DNA of 64,000 bases from Thiosymbion sp942492625 (GTDB taxonomy: Bacteria > Pseudomonadota > Gammaproteobacteria > Chromatiales > Chromatiaceae): assembly GCA_942492625.1 (NCBI GenBank), contig CALOFM010000019.1:248001-312000 (forward strand), in the 5' to 3' direction. Below, one piece after another: positions 43,681-52,671 of the stretch. The notes beneath the pieces are model-generated. The model saw nothing but the letters and a program-made list of their open reading frames with translations. It ran no database searches and had not been told where the DNA came from. Position 1 is the stretch's first letter. Every line of letters begins with the position of its first letter. Both the position numbers and the translations under genes were made by a program.

Positions 43681-44133
43681 TCAGCGTCCAGTATGTCCGA
43701 ATCCACCGGCACCGCGATCGCTGCCCGTGAACGCGTCAACCACCTCGAAACGTGCGCGCAGGACAGGGACCAGCACCAACTGGGCAATCCGCTCGCCCAC
43801 CCCGATACGGAATCGCTCGTGTCCCCGGTTCCAGCACGACACGAACAGCTGCCCTTGATAGTCGGAGTCGATCAAACCGACCAGGTTGCCAAGGACGATC
43901 CCATGCTTGTGGCCGAGCCCGGAGCGCGGCAGGATCAGGGCGGCAACACCCGGTTCCCCGATATGAATCGCCATCCCCGTGGGGATGAGCTCGCTCTGCC
44001 CTGGACCGAGATCCAGCGGCTCATTGAGCATGGCGCGCAAGTCGAGCCCGGCGGAGCCGCCGGTGGCGTACTTGGGCAACGGGTGGTCACGACCCAGCCT
44101 GGGATCAAGAATCTTGACTTGAAGATTGTGCAA
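43681..44133 (-). CDS. dut: dUTP diphosphatase
   Basis: 150-aa trimeric dUTPase: motifs SAGLDLRA, PRSGLGHKHG, GNLVGLIDSDYQG, and the C-terminal phosphate-binding RGAGGFGHTG. It keeps uracil out of DNA and makes dUMP for thymidylate. The start ATG lies inside the last codons of coaBC, which is normal for this gene pair and suggests coupling. Confidence 0.97.
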   Translation of the reverse strand: MHNLQVKILDPRLGRDHPLPKYATGGSAGLDLRAMLNEPLDLGPGQSELIPTGMAIHIGEPGVAALILPRSGLGHKHGIVLGNLVGLIDSDYQGQLFVSCWNRGHERFRIGVGERIAQLVLVPVLRARFEVVDAFTGSDRGAGGFGHTGR

Positions 44134-45307
44134 GGTAGCGCTCCAAGATCAGGTCGACCAAGGCGTTCGCCAACGCGGTCTTCGGCATCAGGGGCAGAGA
44201 TTGGCGCCCACCGGTCCAGAGTACCAGCAAGGCATTGTCCGCACGATCAAACCCGCCGGACTCTCCGCCGACCAGGTTCGCAGCGATCATGTCCAACCCC
44301 TTTGCCTCCAACTTCTTCAATGCGTGCGCCTCAAGCCGTTGGGTCTCGGCGGCGAAACCGACGGTAAAGGGTCCTTCCGGTAAAGCGGCCACGCCGGCCA
44401 GGATGTCCGGATTCTTGACCAGATGCAGAGTCAACTCCGTCTGGTCCTTCTTGATCTTCTCCCCCGCCGATACCTCCGGGCGATAGTCTGCGACAGCGGC
44501 GGCCGCCAGGAAGAGGTCGCAGCCTTGAATTCGCTCCATCACCGCCCTCTCCATCTCCAAAGCGGACTCCACCCGAACCAGGTCTGCGCCTTCCGGCGCC
44601 GTCAGGTTGCTCGGTCCACTTACGAGGATCACGCCGGCTCCACGGGCGGCCAAAGCCTGCGCCAAAGCGTACCCCATGCGCCCGGAGCTGCGGTTTCCGA
44701 TGTAACGGACCGGGTCCAGGGCCTCGCGGGTCGGTCCCGCGGTCACCACGACGCGCTTTCCGGCGAGCTCCGATCCCGCACGCAGCGCGAGGACCTCCAG
44801 GATCTCTGTCGGCTCCAACATGCGCCCGATGCCCCGCTCGCCGCACGCCTGATCGCCCCGCGCCGGCCCGAGGATGCGCACGCCCCGCCGCTGCAGCCGA
44901 GCAAGGTTCTCCTGGGTCGCCGGATGATCCCACATGCGGTGGTTCATGGCCGGTGCCAGCATTACCGGCGCCGTTGTCGCCAGGATCAACGCAGTCAGCA
45001 GATCGTCGGCCAGGCCGGCGGCCAGGCGCGCCATCTGGTTGGCGGTCGCCGGAGCCACCAGCACCACGTCCGCCCATCTCGCCAGCTCGATATGATCCAT
45101 CCCCGCCTCTGCCCCGGGATCAAGGAGATCGCTGCGCACCTCGTTTCCCGAGAGGGCCTGGAGCGTCAATGGCGTGATGAAAGACTGCGCCGCGGCTGTC
45201 ATCACCACCCGAACCTCAGCCCCTCGGGCACGCAGTCCGCGTATCAGCTCGGCCGCCTTGTAAGCGGCTATCCCGCCGCTCACACCCAACAGTACCTTGA
45301 GGCTCAT
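44105..45307 (-). CDS. coaBC: phosphopantothenoylcysteine decarboxylase/synthase CoaBC
   Basis: 400-aa bifunctional CoA biosynthesis enzyme. The N-terminal flavoprotein CoaC has GVSGGIAAYKAAELIRGLRA, catalytic LAPAMNHRMW and PATANQMARLA. The C-terminal CoaB half has VVVTAGPTREALDPVRYIGN, RSSGRMG and IKKDQTELTL. The start ATG 45307 gives the family N-terminus MSLKVLLGVSGG; an upstream extension of the open frame is not conserved. It overlaps dut by 29 bp. Confidence 0.97.
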   Translation of the reverse strand: MSLKVLLGVSGGIAAYKAAELIRGLRARGAEVRVVMTAAAQSFITPLTLQALSGNEVRSDLLDPGAEAGMDHIELARWADVVLVAPATANQMARLAAGLADDLLTALILATTAPVMLAPAMNHRMWDHPATQENLARLQRRGVRILGPARGDQACGERGIGRMLEPTEILEVLALRAGSELAGKRVVVTAGPTREALDPVRYIGNRSSGRMGYALAQALAARGAGVILVSGPSNLTAPEGADLVRVESALEMERAVMERIQGCDLFLAAAAVADYRPEVSAGEKIKKDQTELTLHLVKNPDILAGVAALPEGPFTVGFAAETQRLEAHALKKLEAKGLDMIAANLVGGESGGFDRADNALLVLWTGGRQSLPLMPKTALANALVDLILERYLAQSSSQDS

Positions 45308-45622
45308 GGCGTCCACACACCCGGCAGGTACGGTTTCGGGCAAAACGCACATACGCCCCCACGGCCCCGGAGCCGTGCGCGAGGCGAGAGCACGCCGCCG
45401 ACGATCAGATGTCGGCGAGGGGGAGGAGGAGCACCCGAAGGGCACCTATTCGCGGTTGGCACCTGTGATCCGTTCACGAAACGAACAAAGTGGCGGACAA
45501 TCTTGTTTTCGTAGGAGCCTCGATTGTAGCGCATCTGACAGGGTCGTTACCCTGGGGAGGTTGGATGTTTTTAGCAACTTGTCGTAATTTCGCAATCGGA
45601 AACTCTTGGAGGAACGAGCGCT
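45308..45622. other. divergent intergenic region coaBC/radC
   Basis: 315 bp with no supported gene; it should hold promoters in both directions. A GGAGG site 11 bases before the radC ATG is clear. AT-rich TTTTTAGCAACTTGTCGTAA around 45567-45587 is the best promoter candidate toward radC but does not match sigma-70 well. Confidence 0.4.
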
Positions 45623-46297
45623 ATGTCGATCACGGAATGGCCCGAGGACGAGCGGCCGCGGGAGAAGCTCCTGACCCGGGGCGCAGAAGCACTCACCGAC
45701 GCGGAGCTGCTGGCCATCTTTCTGCGCACCGGCGTCTCGGGGAAGAGCGCGGTTGATCTGGCCCGGGACCTGCTCGCCGAGCTCGGGGGACTCAAGAGCC
45801 TGTTTTCCGCCGACGAGAAGGTTTTCTGCGCCCTGAAGGGGCTAGGCAAGGCCAAGTACGCGCAGCTGCGCGCCGTACTGGAGATGAGCCGCCGCTACCT
45901 GGCCGAAGAGATTAAGGACCGGGACCTGCTGACCAGTCCCGAGGCGACCCGCGCCTATCTCAAGACCCGGCTGCACAGCTATACGCGCGAGGTGTTCGCC
46001 TGCCTGTTTCTCGACAACCGCCACCGAGTGATCCGGTTCGAAGAGCTGTTTCAGGGGACCATCGACGGGGCCAGCGTGCACCCGCGCGAGGTCGTTCGCC
46101 GCGCGCTGGAGGTCAACGCCTCCGCCGTGATTTTCGCGCACAATCACCCCTCCGGAGTCACGGAGCCGAGCCAGGCGGACCTGCGCATCACGCAACGATT
46201 GAAGGATGCCCTCGCCCTGGTGGAAGTGCGGGTGCTCGACCACCTGATCATCGGGGAAGGAGAAGCGGCATCTTTAGCCGAGCAGGGGCTGTTGTAG
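45623..46297 (+). CDS. radC: RadC family JAB-domain protein
   Basis: 224 aa. N-terminal helix-hairpin-helix region (DERPREKLLTRGAEALTDAE) and a JAB/MPN metallo-domain with FAHNHPSGVTEPSQADLRIT, including HxHPSG and the downstream aspartate. Despite the name, a DNA-repair role is not supported by recent genetics. It is the usual neighbour of coaBC (divergent) and rpmBG (downstream). Confidence 0.96.
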   Translation: MSITEWPEDERPREKLLTRGAEALTDAELLAIFLRTGVSGKSAVDLARDLLAELGGLKSLFSADEKVFCALKGLGKAKYAQLRAVLEMSRRYLAEEIKDRDLLTSPEATRAYLKTRLHSYTREVFACLFLDNRHRVIRFEELFQGTIDGASVHPREVVRRALEVNASAVIFAHNHPSGVTEPSQADLRITQRLKDALALVEVRVLDHLIIGEGEAASLAEQGLL

Positions 46298-46367
46298 GAG
46301 CCTGGGCGAGATACCCACGGCGTGCGGCACTTCCGGTGGTGAGGTGCTGATCGCGCCGAAAAGCTCC

Positions 46368-46396
46368 TTGCCCGACGGTAAACACTCGGGTAAAAT
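46368..46396 (+). promoter_or_regulatory. predicted sigma-70 promoter of rpmBG
   Basis: -35 TTGCCC (46368-46373), an exact 17-bp spacer, and -10 TAAAAT (46391-46396, 5 of 6). It lies 52 bp upstream of the rpmB start, in the gap after radC, where a ribosomal-protein promoter is expected. Confidence 0.65.
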
Positions 46397-46448
46397 TTCG
46401 GGTCTTTATCTTGGGCTCGATATTTTCTAGCTTCGAAGGCGGCACGTC

Positions 46449-46685
46449 ATGTCCAAAGTCTGTCAGGTGACCGGCAAACGACCCATTTCCGGTTGCAACG
46501 TTTCCCACGCCCACAACAAGACCAAGCGGCGGTTTCTTCCCAACCTGCACTATCACCGTTTCTGGGTGGAGAGCGAGAAACGCTGGGTGCGTCTGCGCGT
46601 GTCTTCGAGCGGGATGCGCGTCATCGACAAGAAGGGCATCGACCAAGTGCTGTCCGAGATCCGCGCCCGCGGCGAAAAAGTCTAA
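46449..46685 (+). CDS. rpmB: ribosomal protein bL28
   Basis: 78 aa, the E. coli length: MSKVCQVTGKRPISGCNVSH, then HNKTKRRFLPNLHYHRFWVE and a KKGIDQVLSEIRARG end. Part of the 50S exit/L1-side region. It is followed 14 bp later by rpmG, a universal pairing in Gammaproteobacteria. It is driven by the predicted promoter at 46368-46396. Confidence 0.98.
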   Translation: MSKVCQVTGKRPISGCNVSHAHNKTKRRFLPNLHYHRFWVESEKRWVRLRVSSSGMRVIDKKGIDQVLSEIRARGEKV

Positions 46686-46699
46686 GGAAGGTAAACCCC

Positions 46700-46867
46700 A
46701 TGGCAAAAGCAGCACGCGAAAAGATCCGTCTCAACTCCAGCGCCGGTACCGGTCACTTCTACACGACCACTAAGAACAAGCGCAATCAGCCCGGCAAGAT
46801 GGAGATCAAGAAATTCGACCCGGTGGCGCGCAAGCACGTCATGTATAAGGAAGGCAAGATCAAGTAG
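46700..46867 (+). CDS. rpmG: ribosomal protein bL33 (zinc-free type)
   Basis: 55 aa: REKIRLNSSAGTGHFYTTTK, then KKFDPVARKHVMYKEGKIK. It lacks the CxxC pairs of zinc-binding L33, so it is the C-minus form typical of Gammaproteobacteria. The ATG at 46700 follows AAGGAAGGT. The operon ends right after it at the terminator 46871-46926. Confidence 0.97.
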   Translation: MAKAAREKIRLNSSAGTGHFYTTTKNKRNQPGKMEIKKFDPVARKHVMYKEGKIK

Positions 46868-46870
46868 CCC

Positions 46871-46926
46871 CTTCTGCGCGCCAGAAAAAAAACGCCAGCG
46901 GCGGGTTTATTTCTGGCGCGCAGAAG
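46871..46926. terminator. strong bidirectional-looking terminator after rpmG
   Basis: A perfect 17-bp inverted repeat, CTTCTGCGCGCCAGAAA (46871-46887) with TTTCTGGCGCGCAGAAG (46910-46926). Inside the loop an A-run, a small CGCC-AGC-GGCG hairpin and TTTATTT form a second intrinsic terminator. It begins 3 bp after the rpmG stop. Confidence 0.85.
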
Positions 46927-47304
46927 CTCGAAAGAGCGTTGATCGAGCAAAGCACCGATTTGCGAGTCTCCAATACCCACAAGCTTTCCCAAAACCAGTC
47001 GCAGCCCGACATACGCCATACCCGGTTGCGAACCCCGGGGCTCAGCCGCAGATCCCCAGAGGGGACCGCTGCGCAGGCGGCGCCGGCCAGCTTCGACCCT
47101 ACTCGAAACGACACCAGAGAGTGGACCTGGGGCCACAAGGCCACCAATACAGGTCGCAGAACTACTGCGTTTAAAGGCGACGCCTAAACGCCCTCTACAG
47201 CCAGATCGCCAGCATCCGGCACGTAGGGATGCAGAAGACCTACGCTTGCGTCTATAGCGAATCAACGCCAAGGAGCAGGCCCCCGGTAGTTCGCCACCCC
47301 ATAC
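46927..47304. other. 378-bp gap between terminator and desaturase
   Basis: No supported gene. GC-rich with several short open frames that lack ribosome binding sites. Apart from a short odd palindrome AGGCGACGCCT near 47175-47187, I see nothing in it. Confidence 0.5.
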
Positions 47305-48501
47305 TCAACCTTGCGCAGACGGTGCAGCGGGCGAAAGCGTATAACCGCGCAGATTGCGCGCGAAGGTCTCCAGTGCTTGGATACCGGTCGACTCCGCCTG
47401 CTGACACCAGTCCTGCAGGGACTTCAGCAGGGCATCCTGACTGGGCGCGGTCCGCTCCCACAACTCTCGCAGCTGTTCGCGGAACTGATACACGGTTTCC
47501 AGCGTCTGGCTCTGCGCCAGCACCTGCTCCAGGCGCTGCTTTGCGCGCTCGTCCAAACGCCGTCCTTCCAGCACCAGCAGGCGCTGCGCGCGCTTGTACA
47601 AACGGCGGCAATGACGCTCGCTCCGGCACAGCTCGGCCCGACTGACCGGCGCCAGTACCTCGCGGGCATAGCGGGCGGCGACGTGCATGCGCCCTGATAT
47701 CACGGCGCGCAGGGTATCCATGTCCACGGCGCCCTTGCCGTCGATGACGTGGGGCTCCGGCGCGACCTTTTTCACTCTAGCCAGACCGAGCGCAGTCAGC
47801 AGTTTGATGTAGAACCAGCCGACATCCAGCTCCCACCACTTTGAGGACAGCTTGGCGGAGCTCGGGAAGGCGTGGTGATTGTTGTGCAGCTCCTCGCCCC
47901 CGATCAGGATGCCCCAGGGCACGATGTTGGTCGAGGCATCGGGGCTCTCGAAGTTACGGTAGCCCCAGAAATGTCCCACGCCGTTGATCACGCCGGCGGC
48001 GAAAAATGGAATCCAAAGCATCTGCACCGACCATAGGGTGATACCGTAGACACCGAACAGCAGCACATCGAGGATCAGCATCAGCCCTACACCCTGCCAG
48101 GTAAAGCGGCCATATACGTGGCGCTCCACCCAGTCGTCCGGGGTGCCGTGGCTGTAACGTGCGACGATCTGCGGATCATCCGTCGCCTCGCCGTAGAGCT
48201 CCGCACCCTCGGTCAGGACCTTACGCAAGCCGAGAATCTTGGGGCTGTGGGGATCATCGGGTGTCTCGCACTTGGCATGGTGGCGGCGATGCACCGCCAC
48301 CCACTCCCGGGTCACCATGCCCGTTGTGAGCCAAAGCCAGAAGCGAAAGAAGTGATTCACCGCCGGGTGCAGGTCCAGTGCTCGATGGGCCTGAGACCGG
48401 TGTAAAAAGACGGTTACCGTGACGATGGTGATGTGGGTGAGCACCAACCCGGCCAGCACCACCTGCCACAGGTCGAGATCCAGGATTCCGTACAAAGTCA
48501 T
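47305..48501 (-). CDS. acyl-lipid/acyl-CoA delta-9-type fatty acid desaturase with C-terminal extension
   Basis: 398 aa. Di-iron histidine boxes are HRSQAH, HRRHHAKC and HNNHHAF, with membrane helices typical of membrane desaturases; the enzyme inserts a cis double bond into acyl chains. From about residue 255 there is an extra 140-aa helical domain (RRLYKRAQRLLVLEGRRL, ALLKSLQDWCQQAESTGIQA) resembling the C-terminus of ISL3-type transposases; I recall other proteobacterial desaturases sharing such a tail. Start ATG 48501 is chosen for GGAG 5 bases before it; an ATG at 48534 adds 11 residues. Confidence 0.88.
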   Translation of the reverse strand: MTLYGILDLDLWQVVLAGLVLTHITIVTVTVFLHRSQAHRALDLHPAVNHFFRFWLWLTTGMVTREWVAVHRRHHAKCETPDDPHSPKILGLRKVLTEGAELYGEATDDPQIVARYSHGTPDDWVERHVYGRFTWQGVGLMLILDVLLFGVYGITLWSVQMLWIPFFAAGVINGVGHFWGYRNFESPDASTNIVPWGILIGGEELHNNHHAFPSSAKLSSKWWELDVGWFYIKLLTALGLARVKKVAPEPHVIDGKGAVDMDTLRAVISGRMHVAARYAREVLAPVSRAELCRSERHCRRLYKRAQRLLVLEGRRLDERAKQRLEQVLAQSQTLETVYQFREQLRELWERTAPSQDALLKSLQDWCQQAESTGIQALETFARNLRGYTLSPAAPSAQG

Positions 48502-48745
48502 CTGAGCTCCGAGGAAAGAGAAAAAACGACGCACACGAGTCGACGGCGCTGGGCCGGACGCGGCGATGGAATTGCCGATCGATGATCGGAAGAAGGGAGA
48601 TTGTTCAGCGCAGACCTGATAATTTTTGACGGTTGGCGTAAAACCATCGCCAGCCTAGGGCACTTCTACTATAGCCAATTACCGGCCGGAACGGAACCGC
48701 CGGCACCTTGGCGCGTTGGTCTAGACCTTCTTGGCATCAAGGTTC

Positions 48746-50704
48746 TCAGCGCCGCTCCAAGTGCATGTTACCGACCGCGTCCAACCGGGCCGTCCAGCCG
48801 CGCTCGAGCCAGGTTGTGGAGACCGCATCGAGGATTAACGCCGCCCCGGGGAAGGAGTCAGCGCCGACCAGCGCTTCGCGCTTCAGCACCGGAACCGGGT
48901 CCTCGCAGCCCGCGACAGGGAGCCGGCGCCCGAGGTGGTCGGACGCGCTCCGAACCGTCGGCGCCAGGACCAGCGAGGGAGGCGGCGCAGTGACCCGCAC
49001 CCGCAGATTGACCAGCTCGACGGGGAGATCGAGCCGGTGGCCATAGCGTTCCCGATGAAGCCGATGAAACGCCTCGGCCGTCGCTTCCAACCCCTGCCAG
49101 TCGAGGTTCAGCCCGTAGGCCTGACCCAGGTAACGCAGATCCAAAGAGGACGCGACCTGCAGCGCGTCCCGGTTTTGGCCCTCACGGATCAGGGCATCAA
49201 CCCCCTCCCCTACCAGCTCGCCCAGGTGCCGCTCGATCTCCGGGTCGGTGCGTTTCTCCAGAAGTCCGAGCCAGGTCCGTGTCAGCAGCCGTCCGGGCGG
49301 GGTCACCAGCATGCCCAGTGCAGAGAGGACGCCCGCCTGAACGGGCACCATGGCGTGGCGCATCCCGAGCGCCTCGGCCAGAGCACAGACATGCAGCCCG
49401 CCGGCACCACCGAAGGACATCAGGGCATAGTCCCGCGGATCCAGACCCCGCCGCACGGAGATGACGCGCAGCGCACCGGCCATGTGCTCATTGGCAACGC
49501 GCACTATGCCCAATGCCGCGGTCGGCGCATCCGTTCCCATGGCCGCTGCAAGTCTCCCGACGACCCCGTGGGCGGCCGCAGCATCCAGTTCCATACGGCC
49601 GCCGAGAAAGGCATCCGGGAGCAGCCGGCCCAGCACCAAATTGGCGTCTGTTACCGTGGGATCGCAACCCCCTCTTCCGTAGCAGGCGGGACCGGGATCG
49701 GCACCGGCGGATTCCGGGCCCACCAGCAGTGCCCCCCCAGAGTCCAACCTGGCGATGGAGCCACCCCCGGCGCCGATGGTGTGCATGTCGACCATGGGCA
49801 CCGCCACCGGGTAACCGGCGATTCGCCCCTCGTTCGTCAGCCTGGGCTCTCCGTCAACCAGGGCCACGTCCGTGGAGGTGCCGCCCATGTCGAAGGTGAG
49901 CAGCTTCTCGCGGCCCGCCAGCCGCCCGACGAACCCCGCACCCACCAGCCCGCCCGCCGGGCCGGACAAGAGCAGCCGCACCGCCTGATCCGCCGTCTGC
50001 TCTGCCGCCACGGCCTCGCCGCTGGACTGCATGACCGCCACCCGCGCGCCGGGCAGCCCGCCGCAGAGACGCTCGATATAGCGTGCGACCAGGGGCCCAA
50101 CCCAGGCGTTGAGCCAGGTGGCGATGCCGCGCTCGTACTCGCCGGTGACCGGGAGCACGCGCGAAGACCTGGAGACGAACAGCCCCTCGGGCAGGGCCTC
50201 GGCAAGCGCCCGCTCGGCGCTGTCGTCCAGGTAGGAGAAGAGCAGATTGATGGCCACCGCCTGTGGCCGCAGCCGCTGCACGGCCGCGCGTAGCGCGTCG
50301 AGATCGGCCTGCACCAGGGGCTCGACCCAGGACCCATCGGCACCGAGCCGCCCGCCGGTTTCCAGGCACAGATCCCTCGGAACCGGAGGACGGCGAGCCG
50401 GGGGCTGCAGGTCGTAGAGGTCGTCACGGGCTTGCCGGCCGATGGTGAGCAGATCGCCGAGTCGGCGATTGGTCAGGTACAGGGTGCGCACGCCCTTGCC
50501 CTCCAGGACCGTGTTGGTGGCCACCGTGGAGCCGTGGATCACCCGCAGTCCGTTCGGATCGAGGCCCAGCTCCCGGATTCCCTGCAGGATCGCCTGCTCC
50601 GGTGCCGGGGGCGTGGACAGCACCTTGTGCACCCGCACGGACCCGTCCTCCCACAGCACGAAGTCCGTGAATGTGCCTCCGGTGTCTATTCCGACTAGAT
50701 TCAA
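48746..50704 (-). CDS. hydantoinase/oxoprolinase family protein (HyuA-like)
   Basis: About 652 aa. The N-terminal ASKHA fold begins NLVGIDTGGTFTDFVLWEDG, followed by HGSTVATNTVLEGKG, and later LTFDMGGTSTDVALVDG, MVDMHTIGAGGGSIARLDSG and LSFGGAGGLH. HyuA/5-oxoprolinase ATP-dependent amidohydrolases usually pair with a HyuB subunit; none is adjacent here, so the substrate is open. TTG 50704 fits the family N-terminus; ATG near 50786 is an alternative. Divergent from the ABC gene cluster. Confidence 0.85.
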   Translation of the reverse strand: MNLVGIDTGGTFTDFVLWEDGSVRVHKVLSTPPAPEQAILQGIRELGLDPNGLRVIHGSTVATNTVLEGKGVRTLYLTNRRLGDLLTIGRQARDDLYDLQPPARRPPVPRDLCLETGGRLGADGSWVEPLVQADLDALRAAVQRLRPQAVAINLLFSYLDDSAERALAEALPEGLFVSRSSRVLPVTGEYERGIATWLNAWVGPLVARYIERLCGGLPGARVAVMQSSGEAVAAEQTADQAVRLLLSGPAGGLVGAGFVGRLAGREKLLTFDMGGTSTDVALVDGEPRLTNEGRIAGYPVAVPMVDMHTIGAGGGSIARLDSGGALLVGPESAGADPGPACYGRGGCDPTVTDANLVLGRLLPDAFLGGRMELDAAAAHGVVGRLAAAMGTDAPTAALGIVRVANEHMAGALRVISVRRGLDPRDYALMSFGGAGGLHVCALAEALGMRHAMVPVQAGVLSALGMLVTPPGRLLTRTWLGLLEKRTDPEIERHLGELVGEGVDALIREGQNRDALQVASSLDLRYLGQAYGLNLDWQGLEATAEAFHRLHRERYGHRLDLPVELVNLRVRVTAPPPSLVLAPTVRSASDHLGRRLPVAGCEDPVPVLKREALVGADSFPGAALILDAVSTTWLERGWTARLDAVGNMHLERR

Positions 50705-51005
50705 CGCTTGCCCCGGATTCGACGATGACAAAAAGGATAAGGCATCGGAGCTGCGACCTACCCGCCTTTTAGCATACGCCACCATGGGAATGCCGCCCGA
50801 CGAGGCTGCCGTCTGGGGCGCGAACCCGGGAGACCCACGCGAAATCGATAGTAGGGCGGCAGTTCGGCGGGACTGTTTCAGATTCCCGGGGGACAAATAG
50901 TCTGGGCATCGATGGGGTAGCGTTCGCCGCGCGTCCCGGCAAAGCGGACATCGAGCACACAACGGCGGTTGGCAACCCGCCCCGACCGCGGTATGGTCCC
51001 GCGCC
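50705..51005. other. divergent intergenic region hyuA-like/ABC module
   Basis: 301 bp (shorter if hyuA starts at its upstream ATG). It should carry promoters for both directions. I see no good sigma-70 match and no inverted repeat that stands out. Confidence 0.4.
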
Positions 51006-51932
51006 ATGGATGAGCTTCTCAGCGTCCGCGGTCTCGAGCGTCACTACGGCACGCACCAGGCCCTTGCCGGAATCGACCTGCGTCTCGTGAAGGGCGAGGT
51101 GCTGGGCCTGCTCGGGCCCAACGGTGCCGGCAAGACCACCTGCCTGCAAATCCTGAGCGGCAACCTGGTCCCGACAGCCGGCGAGGTCGAGGTCCTCGGC
51201 CAGGATCTGCTGCGTTCGCCACGCCAGGCGAAGCGCAACATCGGTTACCTGCCCGAGCGCCCGCCCCTATACTCGGATATGCGAATCGACGAGTACCTCG
51301 GCTATTGTGCCAGCCTGCACGGGGTCCCGTGGCAGCGCAGGCGGGAGGCGGTCGAGCAGGCCAAGGGCCGCTGCGGGCTCAAGGACACCGGCGCACGACC
51401 CATTCTCAAGCTCTCCAAGGGCTACCGTCAGCGCGTTGGGATCGCCCAGGCCATCGTCCACGAGCCGGATCTGGTCATACTCGACGAGCCAACGGAGGGG
51501 TTGGACCCGGTCCAGATCCGCGAGGTCCGGACGCTGATCCACAATCTGGCGCGGGACTGCGGCCTGGTTCTCTCCAGTCACATCCTCTCGGAGGTCCAGG
51601 CGGTCTGCACCAAGGTGCTGATTCTGCGTGAAGGACGGATTCTCCATCATGCACGGCTGGACCAGGGCGGAAACACCCCTCCCACCGGATGCTTCCGCGT
51701 TCGCCTGGAGCGATCTCCCGGCCTCCCCGCCCTGAACGCACTGCCGCAGGTGGCCGCGGCCCAGCACCTGGACGGTGAGAGCTTCCGCGTGACCCTGCGG
51801 CCCGGCGAGCCGGCCTCCGACTTTGCCCGCATCCTGGTGAACGCCGACTGGGGACTGGCCGAGCTGACACCGGACCGCACCGACCTGGAGCGGGTCTTCT
51901 TCGACATCCTGGGTGGGGAGCAAGCGGCGTGA
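51006..51932 (+). CDS. ABC transporter ATP-binding protein (GldA-like)
   Basis: 308 aa: Walker A LLGPNGAGKTTCLQIL, signature LSKGYRQRVGIAQAI, Walker B LVILDEPTEGLDPVQI, and the switch histidine SSHILSEV. The C-terminal 80 residues form the regulatory extension seen in the GldA/CcmA type. It starts a four-gene module with a permease, a GldG-like protein and a DUF4340 protein, overlapping the permease start by 4 bp. The exported substrate is unknown. Confidence 0.92.
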   Translation: MDELLSVRGLERHYGTHQALAGIDLRLVKGEVLGLLGPNGAGKTTCLQILSGNLVPTAGEVEVLGQDLLRSPRQAKRNIGYLPERPPLYSDMRIDEYLGYCASLHGVPWQRRREAVEQAKGRCGLKDTGARPILKLSKGYRQRVGIAQAIVHEPDLVILDEPTEGLDPVQIREVRTLIHNLARDCGLVLSSHILSEVQAVCTKVLILREGRILHHARLDQGGNTPPTGCFRVRLERSPGLPALNALPQVAAAQHLDGESFRVTLRPGEPASDFARILVNADWGLAELTPDRTDLERVFFDILGGEQAA

Positions 51933-52666
51933 TTCTCCCCATCGCACGCAGGGAATTGCAGGCCAGCTTCCTGTCGGCCCAGGCGTGGACACTTCTGGCG
52001 GCGAACCAGTTCATCCTCGCCTGGATCTTTCTGCGCGTGTTGGAAGGCTTCTCCGGCCTCGAAGTCTCCCAGCGCAAGACCGGGATCAGCCTGGAGCTTT
52101 CCCTCAACCTGTTCAGCTTCGCGGCGGTGCTGTCGCTGCTGGCCGTGCCCTTGCTGAGCATGCGCACTCTCAGCGGCGAATTCCGCGAGGGTACTTTTAG
52201 CCTTCTGGGCTCGGCCCCGGTGACACTGGCCGAGATCCTGCTCGGAAAGTTCCTCGGGCTCGCCGGGCTGGTCTTCGCGACGGGGCTGATCCCCCTGTTG
52301 ATGAGCCTGGGACTCGCCTTCAGCACCGACCTGGACCTGGGGCTCCTGGCGACCGCCACCCTTGGAGTCTGGCTCACCGGGCTGATGTTCGCCGCGGCGG
52401 GGCTGTTCGCGTCGAGCCTTACGGCCCAGCCAGGACTCGCCGCGGTAGTGGCCTACGGAATCCTGGTCCTGCTGTCGGTGATCGGCCGCGCCGAGGGGCT
52501 GGGGAACGGGACCGCCACCCTGTTCGAATGGCTCTCCTGGAACGAGCACCTTTTCTGGTTTCTGCTCGGAATCGTGCGCGCGAGCGACCTGCTCTACTTT
52601 CTCCTGTTCACGACCTTCTTCCTGGCCCTGGCGCACCGCCGGCTGGCCAACCGGCGCCTGGGTTGA
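51929..52666 (+). CDS. ABC-2 type permease (GldF-like)
   Basis: 245-aa membrane protein with six helices. It begins MILPIARRELQASFLSAQAW and contains LLSMRTLSGEFREGTFSLLG, the conserved segment of ABC-2 permeases that follows helix 2. GTG 51929 overlaps the ATPase stop as GTGA, so expression is coupled. It is the membrane partner of the preceding ATPase. Confidence 0.9.
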   Translation: MILPIARRELQASFLSAQAWTLLAANQFILAWIFLRVLEGFSGLEVSQRKTGISLELSLNLFSFAAVLSLLAVPLLSMRTLSGEFREGTFSLLGSAPVTLAEILLGKFLGLAGLVFATGLIPLLMSLGLAFSTDLDLGLLATATLGVWLTGLMFAAAGLFASSLTAQPGLAAVVAYGILVLLSVIGRAEGLGNGTATLFEWLSWNEHLFWFLLGIVRASDLLYFLLFTTFFLALAHRRLANRRLG

Positions 52667-52671
52667 ACAGC

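Noticed and set aside
50786..51007. Extended N-terminus of the HyuA-like protein on the minus strand
   Set aside because: The family begins directly with the LVGIDTGGTFTD segment; upstream residues are low-complexity and overlap the ABC gene start.
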